Assembly: GCF_002803605.1 (NCBI RefSeq)
Contig: NZ_PHRG01000006.1
Span: 1-64,000, forward strand
DNA length: 64,000 nucleotides
Origin: Acinetobacter pseudolwoffii
GTDB taxonomy: Bacteria > Pseudomonadota > Gammaproteobacteria > Pseudomonadales > Moraxellaceae
Direction of reading: 5' to 3'
Shown: positions 1-9,082 of the stretch, piece by piece
Layout of the letters: each line of letters starts with the position of its first letter
Position numbering within the stretch: the stretch's first letter is position 1
Program-made: the position numbers and the translations under genes
The notes under the pieces: generated by a model
The model's database searches: none
What the model saw: the letters and a program-made list of their open reading frames with translations, nothing else
What the model was told of the DNA's origin: nothing

Positions 1-1
1 A

Positions 2-295
2 CAGATTAGCAAAAGCTGGCGTACACACTGGAAGAATCTGAATACCTTCTTTGCTTATCCAGCCGAGATTCGCAAAGCCATCTACACTACCAACGCAATC
101 GAGTCATTAAACAGCGTAATACGTCAGGCGATCAAAAAGCGTAAAGTCTTTCCAACGGATGATTCTGTACGTAAAGTGATTTACCTGGCAATTGATGCAG
201 CGTCTAAAAAGTGGAATATGCCTATTCGCGACTGGCGTTTAGCCATGAGCCGCTTTATTATTGAATTCGGTGACCGCTTAAGCAATCACCTTTAA
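2..295 (+). CDS. IS256-family transposase, C-terminal part (cut by window start)
   Basis: The last 97 codons of a Mutator/IS256-type DDE transposase are present, open from base 2 and ending in TAA at 293-295. The segment shows the family's typical C-terminal blocks: a W..HW motif, 'YTTNAIESLNS' and a closing 'RFIIEFGDRL'. This part carries the region after the catalytic glutamate. Only the right end of the element lies in the window, so completeness cannot be judged. It sits directly beside the 3' end of the lipoprotein gene at 360-821, which makes it the boundary of the type VI effector cluster. The family call is firm; the exact IS name is not attempted. Confidence 0.93.
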   Translation, partial: QISKSWRTHWKNLNTFFAYPAEIRKAIYTTNAIESLNSVIRQAIKKRKVFPTDDSVRKVIYLAIDAASKKWNMPIRDWRLAMSRFIIEFGDRLSNHL

Positions 296-305
296 ATTTA
301 TGAAA

Positions 306-334
306 AGCAATTACACAAAATTATTTACAGGCTC
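306..334 (+). repeat. Probable right terminal inverted repeat of the IS256-family element
   Basis: The stretch after the transposase stop ends in 'ttatttacaggctc', which read outward-in is the kind of terminal repeat seen at IS256-family ends. The matching left end is outside the window, so the exact tip and target duplication cannot be confirmed. Confidence 0.5.
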
Positions 335-359
335 AAAAATCAGGCTATTTCATAATAGT

Positions 360-821
360 TTAACTACACTCTTTTAAAGTTTTTTTATTAATATACTTTA
401 AATATCCATTTAACTCTTTATTTAGTTGATCTAAATTTTCATTTTTTCTATTTTTTTCATAGTTCAATCTATTTATTTTTTTAGAACCCTCTCCATCTAA
501 GAAATTATAACTATAATTTATTCTGTAACCTTCTAATATTTTAGCATTAGAAAAATATAAAATAGTTTCCGTACCATACACCCCTGAATCACCATCTATT
601 TTAGATACAATTATACATTTAGCCTTGCTAACTTTATAAATACTTATCTCATTATTAAAGATAGGCCCTCCATTCTCTACTTCATAATCAATATTAAATC
701 CTTGTAGTTTTTTAAATTTATTATTAATTTCATAGCCTGTATGCTTATAATATAAATAATTTTTAGCAGTACAACTACTAGACAGAAAAAAAATACACAC
801 TAATAAAAAAATGGGCTTCAT
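360..821 (-). CDS. Small lipoprotein, candidate immunity protein for the adjacent effector
   Basis: A 153-residue protein with a signal peptide ending in a lipobox (LSSSC, Cys about residue 17), so it should be lipidated and face the periplasm. The rest is Lys/Asn/Tyr-rich and I recognise no domain. The gene starts 18 bp after the end of the LysM/M15 peptidase gene and on the same strand, giving the order vgrG, effector, lipoprotein. Periplasmic immunity proteins are typically encoded immediately downstream of peptidoglycan-targeting type VI effectors, so immunity is the natural inference; nothing in the sequence itself proves it. It is very AT-rich compared with vgrG, as expected for a horizontally exchanged cassette. 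Confidence 0.7.
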   Translation of the reverse strand: MKPIFLLVCIFFLSSSCTAKNYLYYKHTGYEINNKFKKLQGFNIDYEVENGGPIFNNEISIYKVSKAKCIIVSKIDGDSGVYGTETILYFSNAKILEGYRINYSYNFLDGEGSKKINRLNYEKNRKNENLDQLNKELNGYLKYINKKTLKECS

Positions 822-839
822 ACACAGATATCCTGATTA

Positions 840-2174
840 TTAAAATTCCAATTTTTTATAATTACTTACACCAATTTCTAATAACTTTGGTTTTAAATCA
901 CGCCAAGTTTTTCCATTAGGATGTAATTCATAATGGGGATTGTCTATTATAGTCTTCCACCTCCCTCCCCAAACCAACCCCAATTCCTCCCCTATAGGCC
1001 CTAATTTTTTGTGATCACTCTCTGTTTTTTTTGTTCTGTCTTCTATACTTAATTCTTTATTAAAAAGAACGATTTCGCCATCTCGGACAGAGTATAGATC
1101 TATTGCAAGACCATATTGATGATAACTGCTCAATCCTTTAGCCTTTGTATTAGCGCTTGATAACGCATCTTGCGCAGAGGGACTTCTATAACCATCTGTA
1201 ATCACCCAGCATATACCTAGTTTTTGATACCCTGTATTAATTAATTTAATAATATAAGGTTGATAAACCGAATGAAGCTCAGCTATTCGAGCTAATGTTC
1301 TCTTATAATATTTTTCTCTTCCACATGCTTGTGGCAATAAACCATTTTTATTGACAGGTAGCGGCGATTCAACCTTAGCTACAGGCGTTTTTTCTTTATT
1401 TTCAGAGGCATTTTGTTTAACTATGGGGGGAGTTAAAGAACTATCTTCTCCTTTCTTCTCTGCTTGAGGTTTAGTTGAAATAGAAGTAACTTTACGATCA
1501 TAAACTTTTAGTTTTTGATTTGGACTGATTTTATCACTACTTAAATTATTAAGCTTTCTAATTTCATCTGGAGAGTTTCTTGTAAGCTTAGCAATCAATG
1601 ATAAAGTATCACTCTTCTGAACAACTATAACCTTCGTTTTTTCTTGCTTCCTTGATGCTGGTACTTCTAGCTTAGATTTACTTTCAGATGCTAAAACAGT
1701 TACTTCAGTTTTTTTAAGAGGAATCTTAAGTACTTGTCCTGGATGGATATCTGTATCACTTTTTAGATTATTTATCCTACTCAACTCCGCTGTAGTTGTA
1801 TGGTTATCAGCTGCAATCCGGGATAAATAATCACCTTCAGCGACTATATATGTTGATCTTAAATATGTACCTGTTGCTACATCCTTGGCTGAGAGGTTTA
1901 AACCTTTCAGAAGTACTTTAGGGCTACGAACAATAAAGACTACCTTTTCACCAATAAGTTCTATTTTAACCTTAGATTTATATTGGCCCGATGTAATACT
2001 TTTTATTTTTACATCAATAGTAGTGCCAACTGGCCGCCTAATCCATACAGATTCGCCGCTTGCAGGTGTAACATAATCAGAAATTAGCGTTGAACCTACC
2101 CAGAGTTGATGAACTAAACCATTGATGGGTTGGTCAAGAGCATCTAAAAATTTAATATTTGCAAGACAGTTCAT
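840..2174 (-). CDS. VgrG-linked LysM / M15-family peptidase, probable T6SS peptidoglycan effector
   Basis: A 444-residue protein. Residues 1-100 form a beta-rich N-terminal domain without a signal peptide. Two LysM repeats follow (about 108-152 and 181-224, each with a D.L..IA pattern), then a Pro/Lys/Glu-rich linker and a C-terminal M15 (VanY/D-Ala-D-Ala carboxypeptidase or L-Ala-D-Glu endopeptidase type) domain from about 280. The zinc-site signatures are visible: S..H..G.A.D near 352-360 and a final PHYEL near 413, with 'GLVWGGRW' just before. The start codon lies 2 bp after the vgrG stop, so the pair is translationally linked. Lack of a signal peptide plus vgrG linkage argues for delivery by the type VI spike. 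LysM modules would hold it on peptidoglycan. The catalytic bond is not predictable from sequence alone. Confidence 0.82.
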   Translation of the reverse strand: MNCLANIKFLDALDQPINGLVHQLWVGSTLISDYVTPASGESVWIRRPVGTTIDVKIKSITSGQYKSKVKIELIGEKVVFIVRSPKVLLKGLNLSAKDVATGTYLRSTYIVAEGDYLSRIAADNHTTTAELSRINNLKSDTDIHPGQVLKIPLKKTEVTVLASESKSKLEVPASRKQEKTKVIVVQKSDTLSLIAKLTRNSPDEIRKLNNLSSDKISPNQKLKVYDRKVTSISTKPQAEKKGEDSSLTPPIVKQNASENKEKTPVAKVESPLPVNKNGLLPQACGREKYYKRTLARIAELHSVYQPYIIKLINTGYQKLGICWVITDGYRSPSAQDALSSANTKAKGLSSYHQYGLAIDLYSVRDGEIVLFNKELSIEDRTKKTESDHKKLGPIGEELGLVWGGRWKTIIDNPHYELHPNGKTWRDLKPKLLEIGVSNYKKLEF

Positions 2175-2176
2175 AA

Positions 2177-5020
2177 TTATTCCTCATTTTCCTCATCTTG
2201 ATCTTGCCCACAAGAACTACAAATATGATCTATTTCTTCTAAATTTTCATCATCGACAAGCACAGTCCATTTATCTTCTGTACCAATGAGAATGTCGTAA
2301 CCTTCGTTATTATAATTACTCATACGTTGAGTTCGACCATGTTGATCAAGTGTGCCTAATACATAGGTATTATTTCTATTATTGATTAATTTATATTTAA
2401 CATCCTTAAAATCAGCCTCATAGAAAAGATTATAAAAATCCCATTTATTTGTGAAAGTCTTAATATCTTGAATTATAGGTAAATTGGGTATTTCAGCTTT
2501 AGCGGTCGCTCCACCTTCAAACAAATGCTGCCCCGCTTTACATTCAAACTTTCCACCAGTTGTGATACATACTCCACTGCTATTAATCTTTATTTGAGAC
2601 CCTCCCGCGGTTAGCAGGATCTCTTTCGGACTGGTGATCTCAATCTTGTCTTCAGTTGAAATCAGCTTAATCACCTTCCGTGCAATTGCTTCGATGGCAT
2701 CATCTTGGGCCTGTATTTCAATTTTACCTTTGCCTGCATATAAGCGTGCTCCGTTCTGAGCAGCAAATAGGCTGATCTTGTGCTGCGCATGTGCAATCAG
2801 AGACTGTTGAGTCGATAGATGGATATTTTCCCCTGCACTGTAATTTATCTGCTGGTCTGCAGATAAATGAATATTTTCATTTGTACTCAGCACAATCGAA
2901 TGTGGTGCCGTTAATACCATAACAGCCTGTTTAAATGCAGTGGCTTTGCTCGCATCTTCAGTTTCTAGTTGATTCAGAAATTGTTTTAAGCTAAAAAAAA
3001 CCTCAAGCGGATCAGTTTGCTGAGCTTCTGCCATCTCACTCAGAATTTTGGTGTTATTCAGATTTGATTCCATCTGGTTCTTGGCAGGCTTAGCATCCAG
3101 GTGATTACCTGCTGCTGTATCTTGCGAATAGGTCGAAATCAGTAAACCTTGCCCTGCTCGTACCACCCCCCACTGATCTGTCCTTAGTTCAAACCCTTCC
3201 CCACGACCTTCACTCGATTCGGTTTCTTTAGGATGACTGAGATTTCCTAAATTCAACTGGCTAGCACCATGACTACTGTGTAACTGCGCACTAATCTGAT
3301 CCGTCGTATCATCAAAACGCAGCTGGTTGAAACCCTCACCCTCTACTTCTTGGGAACGGATCCCACTGAGTTTTCTGGTGGCTGGTAATTGTCCCTTCGC
3401 ATCAAACATCACTGGATGTCGTTCTGCTTCGTGAATCCGTCCCATAACAAAGGGCCGATCGATATCGCCTTCAAAAAAATCAATCACCACCATTTCACCA
3501 ACTCGTGGATGCAATCTGACTCCATAACCTTCACCAGCCCAAGGGGTTAATACATCAATCCAGGCCGAATCGCTATCATTGTCATTGCTGCCTGCACCGG
3601 CATCATGTTGATGGTCATCACTTCGGGTAAATAGAAAACGAACTTTCACTCTTCCCCAAGCATCGACATGGATTGTTTCACCTTCAGGCCCGACCACTCG
3701 AGCTCGCTGCGGATATGCAACGGGGCGATGCACAAAAGGCTGATATTCAGGTACGACCGGAATGTCACGACGGACGATATACAGCTGATTGCCCTGCCGT
3801 TCTTCCTCCGAAATTTGCCAATCACTTTGGCCGAGCAAGCTGTCTAGCTGCAATAAAATATCTTTAGGTAAATTATTCTGGTTATAGAAGCGTTTACCCA
3901 AAATCAAAAATTCACGCTCATGCACGGGATGCTGATCAATTTCAGCATGCTGTTTTAATTCAAACCAATACCCGACCTGAGCATCACGTACACTGCTGCT
4001 GGCTTTAAAATATTTGGATTGCAGCGCATGATAATGATTGAGCTGCTGATTCAGTCGTTCCAGTTGTGCCGTACCAGATGCCGTCACCTGATCCTCGGCA
4101 TTCAAATCACCTGTCCAGGCCGGACTAATGTTCCAGGCATCCTCAAGATTCAGACTGGCCGTATCCTGCACGCTACTTTGCTGATGAGTATTTAATAAGG
4201 ACTGGCTTTGATCCTGCGCAAGGTGCTGCGCTTGCCAGCGCTGGGTATGGGTACTGTTGGAATTAAGCTGACGTACGGCAATCAGACTGGTCAGCGTATC
4301 AAACTGCTCGGTGGCATGACTGCGATGGAAGCGGATTGAACGGCGTTTTAAAGCTGAAAAGGCTTGAGAATGATCGATTAAACGCAGGATCTGCGGCTGA
4401 ATCTCAGTAGCGGACACCGGAACAATGGAGTGCTTTTCATCAATCAGCCAGTTTATTCCTTCACTACGCCATAAACGTGTTAAAAAATCATAATCCGACT
4501 CATTGGACTGCATCACAAAAGGGCGTACATCGTAATCCCGATTTAATCCGGTCAAGTCCAGACTAAGACTGGCTGCAAATAATGCACTTCTGCTTTGCCA
4601 TTCACTAAATAATATTTCACTGATTTTGCGCACGCTCTTATTCATAAACACCCGACTATTACGGCGTTTGTGCCAGAGTGCAGTAGCATCCTGCATAGTT
4701 AATTTATACAAGCTCAAGGCACCGTCGCTGTGTCCCTGACTGGCTGCGGTAATAATGCCACTGGTTCGAAAAAGTTCGCCACGATCTGTTACCTGATCTA
4801 CTGCCACCTGACAGCCTATAAATTGCTTTAAAGCAAGATTGGCCTGCGTAGAAAGGCAGATCAGTTCTGCCTGCAGACCCTGATTAATCTGATGCTGGCC
4901 ATCAATCCGCTGAATCAAGACCTGATGATTTAAGGGCAGATGTGAAAACTGCAGATGCAGCACACGATGCTGCCGGTTCAGCCCAAGTTGCTCCAGTAGC
5001 AGATGAATATGTTTTGGCAT
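2177..5020 (-). CDS. vgrG: Type VI secretion spike protein VgrG
   Basis: A 947-residue VgrG. It has the phage gp27-like N-terminal part (1-430), a gp5-type OB region (about 440-560, with the 'VDAWGRVKVRF' and 'GEGYGVRLHPRVGEMV' motifs), and a DUF2345-type beta-prism (about 690-840) with repeated short IHLSA-like strands. A C-terminal tail of about 105 residues is unusual: it has mixed character, then an acidic end preceded by a CSSC pair. VgrG trimerises to form the needle tip and carries effectors on its C-terminal side. No other T6SS structural genes are in the window, so this is an orphan vgrG island. The tail may be an adaptor for the LysM/M15 protein encoded 2 bp downstream. Confidence 0.95.
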   Translation of the reverse strand: MPKHIHLLLEQLGLNRQHRVLHLQFSHLPLNHQVLIQRIDGQHQINQGLQAELICLSTQANLALKQFIGCQVAVDQVTDRGELFRTSGIITAASQGHSDGALSLYKLTMQDATALWHKRRNSRVFMNKSVRKISEILFSEWQSRSALFAASLSLDLTGLNRDYDVRPFVMQSNESDYDFLTRLWRSEGINWLIDEKHSIVPVSATEIQPQILRLIDHSQAFSALKRRSIRFHRSHATEQFDTLTSLIAVRQLNSNSTHTQRWQAQHLAQDQSQSLLNTHQQSSVQDTASLNLEDAWNISPAWTGDLNAEDQVTASGTAQLERLNQQLNHYHALQSKYFKASSSVRDAQVGYWFELKQHAEIDQHPVHEREFLILGKRFYNQNNLPKDILLQLDSLLGQSDWQISEEERQGNQLYIVRRDIPVVPEYQPFVHRPVAYPQRARVVGPEGETIHVDAWGRVKVRFLFTRSDDHQHDAGAGSNDNDSDSAWIDVLTPWAGEGYGVRLHPRVGEMVVIDFFEGDIDRPFVMGRIHEAERHPVMFDAKGQLPATRKLSGIRSQEVEGEGFNQLRFDDTTDQISAQLHSSHGASQLNLGNLSHPKETESSEGRGEGFELRTDQWGVVRAGQGLLISTYSQDTAAGNHLDAKPAKNQMESNLNNTKILSEMAEAQQTDPLEVFFSLKQFLNQLETEDASKATAFKQAVMVLTAPHSIVLSTNENIHLSADQQINYSAGENIHLSTQQSLIAHAQHKISLFAAQNGARLYAGKGKIEIQAQDDAIEAIARKVIKLISTEDKIEITSPKEILLTAGGSQIKINSSGVCITTGGKFECKAGQHLFEGGATAKAEIPNLPIIQDIKTFTNKWDFYNLFYEADFKDVKYKLINNRNNTYVLGTLDQHGRTQRMSNYNNEGYDILIGTEDKWTVLVDDENLEEIDHICSSCGQDQDEENEE

Positions 5021-5265
5021 TTTATAGTTATAGTTTTAAGCATTATTATTGTGGAGCAAATTCTAGGAAAAGTTGTCCATTTCGTCCAGCTCAGTGTGCA
5101 TTTCACATAATTAGGCATTTGATTTTCAGTAATTCAATTGCACCTATTCAATAAATCTCTGAAAAATAGAAGTAAAAATAATGCCAAATATTTCAGAATT
5201 TTCTGATTATCCAGAGTAGAACTTGCTGCTACACTGGATTCAATCTTATTTTCAAGGCCAAGGAC

Positions 5266-6420
5266 ATGCTGGAATTCCCCTCTAAACTGCCTGATCTAGG
5301 CATCACGATTTTTAGCACCATGTCGGCCCTGGCACAAAAACTCGGCGCATTGAACCTTTCACAGGGATTTCCAGACTTTCCTGCGCCACCGGCATTGATT
5401 GAGGCTTTGAGCCGGGCCAGTCATAACGGATTTAACCAGTATGCACCTGGAGATGGCTTGCCGATATTGCGTGGGCTGGTGGCCGATCTGTATCGACAGC
5501 GCGATCAGCTGAGCATTGACCCGCTAGAAGAGATCACGATTACTTCCGGCGCCACAATTGCGATTTTTTGTGCGATTCAGGCCACAGTTCGTGCGGGTGA
5601 TGAAGTGATTATTTTCGATCCGAGCTATGACAGTTATGCACCTGCAGTACAGCTGGCTGGTGCAACGCCTGTACATATTGCATTACAGCATCCAGAGTTT
5701 TCTGTGGACTGGAATCAGGTGAAAGATGCCATCAATAAGCGTACCCGCATGATTGTGGTCAACACTCCTCACAACCCCAGCGGTAGTGTCTGGTCCAGAG
5801 CAGACTGGCAACATCTGATTGAGCTGATCCGTGAGCGCAATATTGTGGTGTTATCCGATGAAGTCTATGAACATCTGGTTTTCGACGGCGTTCAGCACCA
5901 TTCAGCCTGGTCATTTCCTGAACTGCGCGAGCGTAGCTTCGTGATTGGTTCTTTTGGTAAAACCTTTCATGTCACCGGCTGGAAAACCGGTTTTTGTATT
6001 GCGGCACCGCCACTCATGAAAATGTTCAGACAGATTTATCAGTTTGCCAGCTTCTGTGGCGTGACTCCGATTCAGGTGGCTTTGGCGGAATACATGCAAC
6101 AGCATCCTGAACATATACGCGAACTTTCCCGGTTCTATCAAAACAAACGTGATCTATTTAATTCATCAATAGAAACATCACGTTTTAAATGGACGCCCTC
6201 TCAAGGAACTTATTTCCAGAATCTCGATTATTCGGCTATCCGGCCTGATTTAAATGATGTAGAGATGTGTCATTTTCTGGCAGAGCAACACGGGATCGTG
6301 GCAATTCCAGTCTCTGTGTTCTACCAGCAAGCGCCTGCCGATTTACGCCTGCTCAGGTTCTGTTTTGCAAAAAAAGAACAGACCCTGATTCAGGCAGGTC
6401 AAATTCTTTCAAAGGTTTAA
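5266..6420 (+). CDS. Methionine-type PLP-dependent aminotransferase (YbdL-like)
   Basis: A 384-residue fold-type I aminotransferase, close in length to E. coli YbdL (386). Visible landmarks are the N-terminal 'LSQGFPDFPAP' substrate/cofactor segment, 'NTPHNPSGS', 'LSDEVYEHLVF' (PLP-ring Asp and Tyr) and the Schiff-base lysine in 'SFGKTFHVTGWK'. Near the C-terminus 'LRLLRFCFAKK' holds the carboxylate-binding arginine. The family transaminates methionine and some aromatic amino acids in the cytoplasm, which would fit methionine salvage or oxo-acid turnover. ATG 5266 follows an AAGGA ribosome site. It stands alone, divergent from vgrG, and is closed by a hairpin at 6455-6486. Confidence 0.88.
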   Translation: MLEFPSKLPDLGITIFSTMSALAQKLGALNLSQGFPDFPAPPALIEALSRASHNGFNQYAPGDGLPILRGLVADLYRQRDQLSIDPLEEITITSGATIAIFCAIQATVRAGDEVIIFDPSYDSYAPAVQLAGATPVHIALQHPEFSVDWNQVKDAINKRTRMIVVNTPHNPSGSVWSRADWQHLIELIRERNIVVLSDEVYEHLVFDGVQHHSAWSFPELRERSFVIGSFGKTFHVTGWKTGFCIAAPPLMKMFRQIYQFASFCGVTPIQVALAEYMQQHPEHIRELSRFYQNKRDLFNSSIETSRFKWTPSQGTYFQNLDYSAIRPDLNDVEMCHFLAEQHGIVAIPVSVFYQQAPADLRLLRFCFAKKEQTLIQAGQILSKV

Positions 6421-6454
6421 TTCAAATTTTAACTAAAATTCTTATAAAATAAAT

Positions 6455-6486
6455 GCCTTAGTTACTTAAAAGCTAAGGCCTTTATT
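6455..6486 (+). terminator. Rho-independent terminator after the aminotransferase
   Basis: Seven-base stem GCCTTAG/CTAAGGC with a loop of about 11 nt followed by a short T-rich stretch (CTTTATT), 35 bp after the stop codon. Confidence 0.6.
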
Positions 6487-6548
6487 CCTGCTTTATTCAA
6501 TAATAGCAACATAATTAAATAGATGAAAAATCAATAACAGGATAGGGC

Positions 6549-7913
6549 ATGGTACAGCAATCACTGATCCAACAACAGAATTTATGGAAGGCCTTTCTGG
6601 TATTTCTGTTGCCATTAATTGCAACCAATATCCTGCAAAGCCTTTCAGGCACGATTAATACGGTTTTTGTCGGGCAAATGCTGGGAGTCAATGCCATTGC
6701 TGCGGTTGCGGTATTTTTCCCGATCCTGTTTTGTTTGATGGCTTTTGTCATTGGCTTATCTGCCGGTTCTACTGTACTTATTGGACAGGCCTGGGGCGCA
6801 AAAAATATCGAAAAAGTGCGCTGTGTGGTCGGTTCAACTTTATTTATGACCTTGATTGGCGGAAGCTTGATCGCTCTGTTTGGTGTGATTTTTGCCGAAA
6901 ATATCCTCTTGGCGCTCGGTACAGATCCGGAGGTGATGCATTTATCCTTGCCCTATGTGCAATGGATGCTGGCAGGTAGTCCCCTAATTTTTATTTATAT
7001 TATTTATACCTCTATCTTGCGCGGTGTAGGCGACAGCACCACACCGCTGTTTGCTTCCGCACTCACCATTGGCGTGGGCTTGGTAGTCACCCCGATATTA
7101 ATTGCCGGATATTTTGGCTTTCCCCAAATGGGCATTATCTCGCCGGCAATTGCCACCATTTTGGGTAATCTGGCCGTATTGTTGTTTCTAGTCCTGTATT
7201 TAAATTATAAACAACATCCGCTCAGGCTCGACTGGGCATTATTAAAACATATCCGCCATCAGCCTAAATTAAGCAAAATTATTTTAAGTCTGGGCGTTCC
7301 GACTGGAATACAGATGATCACGACTTCTGTCGCCGGTCTGGTGATTGTCGGCTTGGTCAACCGCTATGGCGCAGAAGCAACGGCTGCCTATGGTGCGGTC
7401 AACCAGGTGTTAAATTATATCCAGTTTCCTGCTCTGTCGATTGCGATTGCAGCTTCTGTGTTTGGTGCACAAGCGATTGGTGCAGGAAAATCCGATTTGC
7501 TGAATAAAGTCACACGGACTGCACTCAGTATGAATATTCTGTTTACTGGCGGTTTGGTGGTTTTGGCCTATCTGTTCTCAAAATATTTAATGGCACTGTT
7601 TATTACTGATCCTCAGGTCGTGGTGCTGGGTCAGCAACTTTTATTCATTGTGCTTTGGTCTATTTTATTCTTTGGTGCCAGCGCCATTTTTGCGTCAATT
7701 ATGCGTTCAAGTGGCACGGTAACTGCACCGATGCTGATCAATATTTTTGCAATTCTTTGTATTGAAGTTCCTGCCGCTTATCTGTTTAGCCAGTGGTGGG
7801 GGCTGGAAGGGATCTGGTATGCCTATGCATTGGCCTTTGTCAGCATGTGTATTTTGCAGGGACTGTATTATCAGTTGGTCTGGAAGAAAAAAACCATTAA
7901 AATATTGGTTTAG
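6549..7913 (+). CDS. MATE-family multidrug/cation antiporter
   Basis: A 454-residue, highly hydrophobic protein with about 12 predicted membrane segments arranged as two similar halves. It has the MATE-type opening 'FLVFLLPLIATNILQSLSGTINTVFVGQMLG' region (residues about 15-45) and 'SAGSTVLIGQAWGAK', both characteristic of the family. MATE proteins exchange Na+ or H+ for cationic drugs or metabolites across the inner membrane. The exact substrate cannot be read from sequence. Start ATG 6549 has a purine-rich site just upstream. It is monocistronic, convergent with the SDR gene and separated from it by a hairpin at 7978-7997. Confidence 0.9.
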   Translation: MVQQSLIQQQNLWKAFLVFLLPLIATNILQSLSGTINTVFVGQMLGVNAIAAVAVFFPILFCLMAFVIGLSAGSTVLIGQAWGAKNIEKVRCVVGSTLFMTLIGGSLIALFGVIFAENILLALGTDPEVMHLSLPYVQWMLAGSPLIFIYIIYTSILRGVGDSTTPLFASALTIGVGLVVTPILIAGYFGFPQMGIISPAIATILGNLAVLLFLVLYLNYKQHPLRLDWALLKHIRHQPKLSKIILSLGVPTGIQMITTSVAGLVIVGLVNRYGAEATAAYGAVNQVLNYIQFPALSIAIAASVFGAQAIGAGKSDLLNKVTRTALSMNILFTGGLVVLAYLFSKYLMALFITDPQVVVLGQQLLFIVLWSILFFGASAIFASIMRSSGTVTAPMLINIFAILCIEVPAAYLFSQWWGLEGIWYAYALAFVSMCILQGLYYQLVWKKKTIKILV

Positions 7914-7977
7914 CTTCATTATTTTACATGCCTACAGCCTTACAGCAACTCACTCCTGATCTGCAATAAAAGATTAA

Positions 7978-7997
7978 AAACCCGCTTTCGCGGGTTT
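7978..7997. terminator. Bidirectional terminator between MATE and SDR genes
   Basis: Perfect 8-bp stem AAACCCGC/GCGGGTTT with a TTTC loop, flanked by A-rich sequence on the left and T-rich on the right, between two convergent genes. Confidence 0.85.
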
Positions 7998-8010
7998 AAT
8001 ATCCAATGAT

Positions 8011-8859
8011 TTAAGCAGATTTTTTCTTCTTTTTGCCAAACTGGGTCGCCAATGCAGTGACATGCTGATAACCGGTCGGCAAGATCCGCTGAATCAGGTC
8101 AATCGCTTTGGCATCATTGCCGATGAGCAGACGGCGCTTATCTTTTTGTACTGCTTCCAGAATTTGACGGGCTGCTTCTTCAGGTGGACAACGCAGCAGT
8201 TTATTAAAATTACGGGCGGCTTTTTCCGGATTCATGCCCAGGGTCAGCATACTGTCATTCATTTTCGCAGCATTGGCAATATTGGTACGGATTCCCCCCG
8301 GATGTACACAAAGTGCGCTCACGCCACAATTTTGCAAATCCAGTTCCTGACGCAAGGATTCGGTAAAACCACGCACTGCAAACTTGGTCGCGTTATACGC
8401 CGACTGGGTCGGCTGCGCGGTTAAACCAAACAGACTGGAAATATTAATCACATGACCATCGCCGGTTTTCTTGATTAAAGGCAGAAATTCTTTGGTGCCA
8501 TACACCACGCCCCAGAAATTAATGTCGACGATCCATTCCAGATCTTCATAGCTCGCACCTTCTACGGTGCAGCCAAGTGCCACGCCGGCATTGTTAAAGA
8601 TCATATTGACACTGCCATGATCCTGCTCCACCTGTGCTGCCCAGCTGCGTACCTCTTGTAGCTTGGCCACGTTAACTTTTTGAATCGTCACCCGAACATC
8701 ACTGCCCTGCAACAATTCAACCGTTTGTGCCAGTCCCTGTTCATTAATATCACTCAGTGCCAGATGACAGCCTTGCTGTGCCAGCAAAACTGCCAGCTGC
8801 TGACCGATCCCTGAACCGGCACCGGTAATGGCAGCAACTTTATTCTTAAAATTTTTCAT
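8011..8859 (-). CDS. SDR-family NAD(P)-dependent oxidoreductase
   Basis: A 282-residue classical short-chain dehydrogenase. The Rossmann motif TGAGSGIG (about residues 13-20), NNAGV (about 90), catalytic Ser (NISS region), and Tyr/Lys in 'SAYNATKFA' (about 155-163) are all intact. A basic tail (KKKKKSA) ends the protein. Such enzymes oxidise or reduce alcohol/ketone groups; the substrate is unknown. It is divergent from a TetR regulator across a 223-bp spacer holding a perfect palindrome (8949-8968), so repression by that regulator is the likely control. Acinetobacter SDR/TetR pairs of this shape are often linked to lipid or hydrocarbon metabolism, but that is inference. Confidence 0.88.
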   Translation of the reverse strand: MKNFKNKVAAITGAGSGIGQQLAVLLAQQGCHLALSDINEQGLAQTVELLQGSDVRVTIQKVNVAKLQEVRSWAAQVEQDHGSVNMIFNNAGVALGCTVEGASYEDLEWIVDINFWGVVYGTKEFLPLIKKTGDGHVINISSLFGLTAQPTQSAYNATKFAVRGFTESLRQELDLQNCGVSALCVHPGGIRTNIANAAKMNDSMLTLGMNPEKAARNFNKLLRCPPEEAARQILEAVQKDKRRLLIGNDAKAIDLIQRILPTGYQHVTALATQFGKKKKKSA

Positions 8860-8948
8860 TGAATTTCCTTATGTAAGTAACTGCTCTTCCATGACAGCAG
8901 GATCTTGTTCTGTTGTTTCAGGAGTTAGCACAGACCCTCAATATAATT

Positions 8949-8968
8949 TTGACAATATATATTGTCAA
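8949..8968. promoter_or_regulatory. Palindromic operator, probable TetR-family binding site
   Basis: TTGACAATATATATTGTCAA is a perfect 20-bp inverted repeat in the spacer between the SDR gene and the divergent TetR gene. Size, symmetry and position are those of a TetR dimer operator overlapping one or both promoters. The palindrome is seen directly; the protein that binds it is inferred. Confidence 0.8.
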
Positions 8969-9082
8969 TAATTATCCGATGTCCTTAGCGGTCAAATTTC
9001 TCTGCTGAATTTCGACATAGGTCAAAGCGTGATTTATTGCTAAGATATTCAAAATCTTCATGCAGATGAGTAGCCAGGCCTT

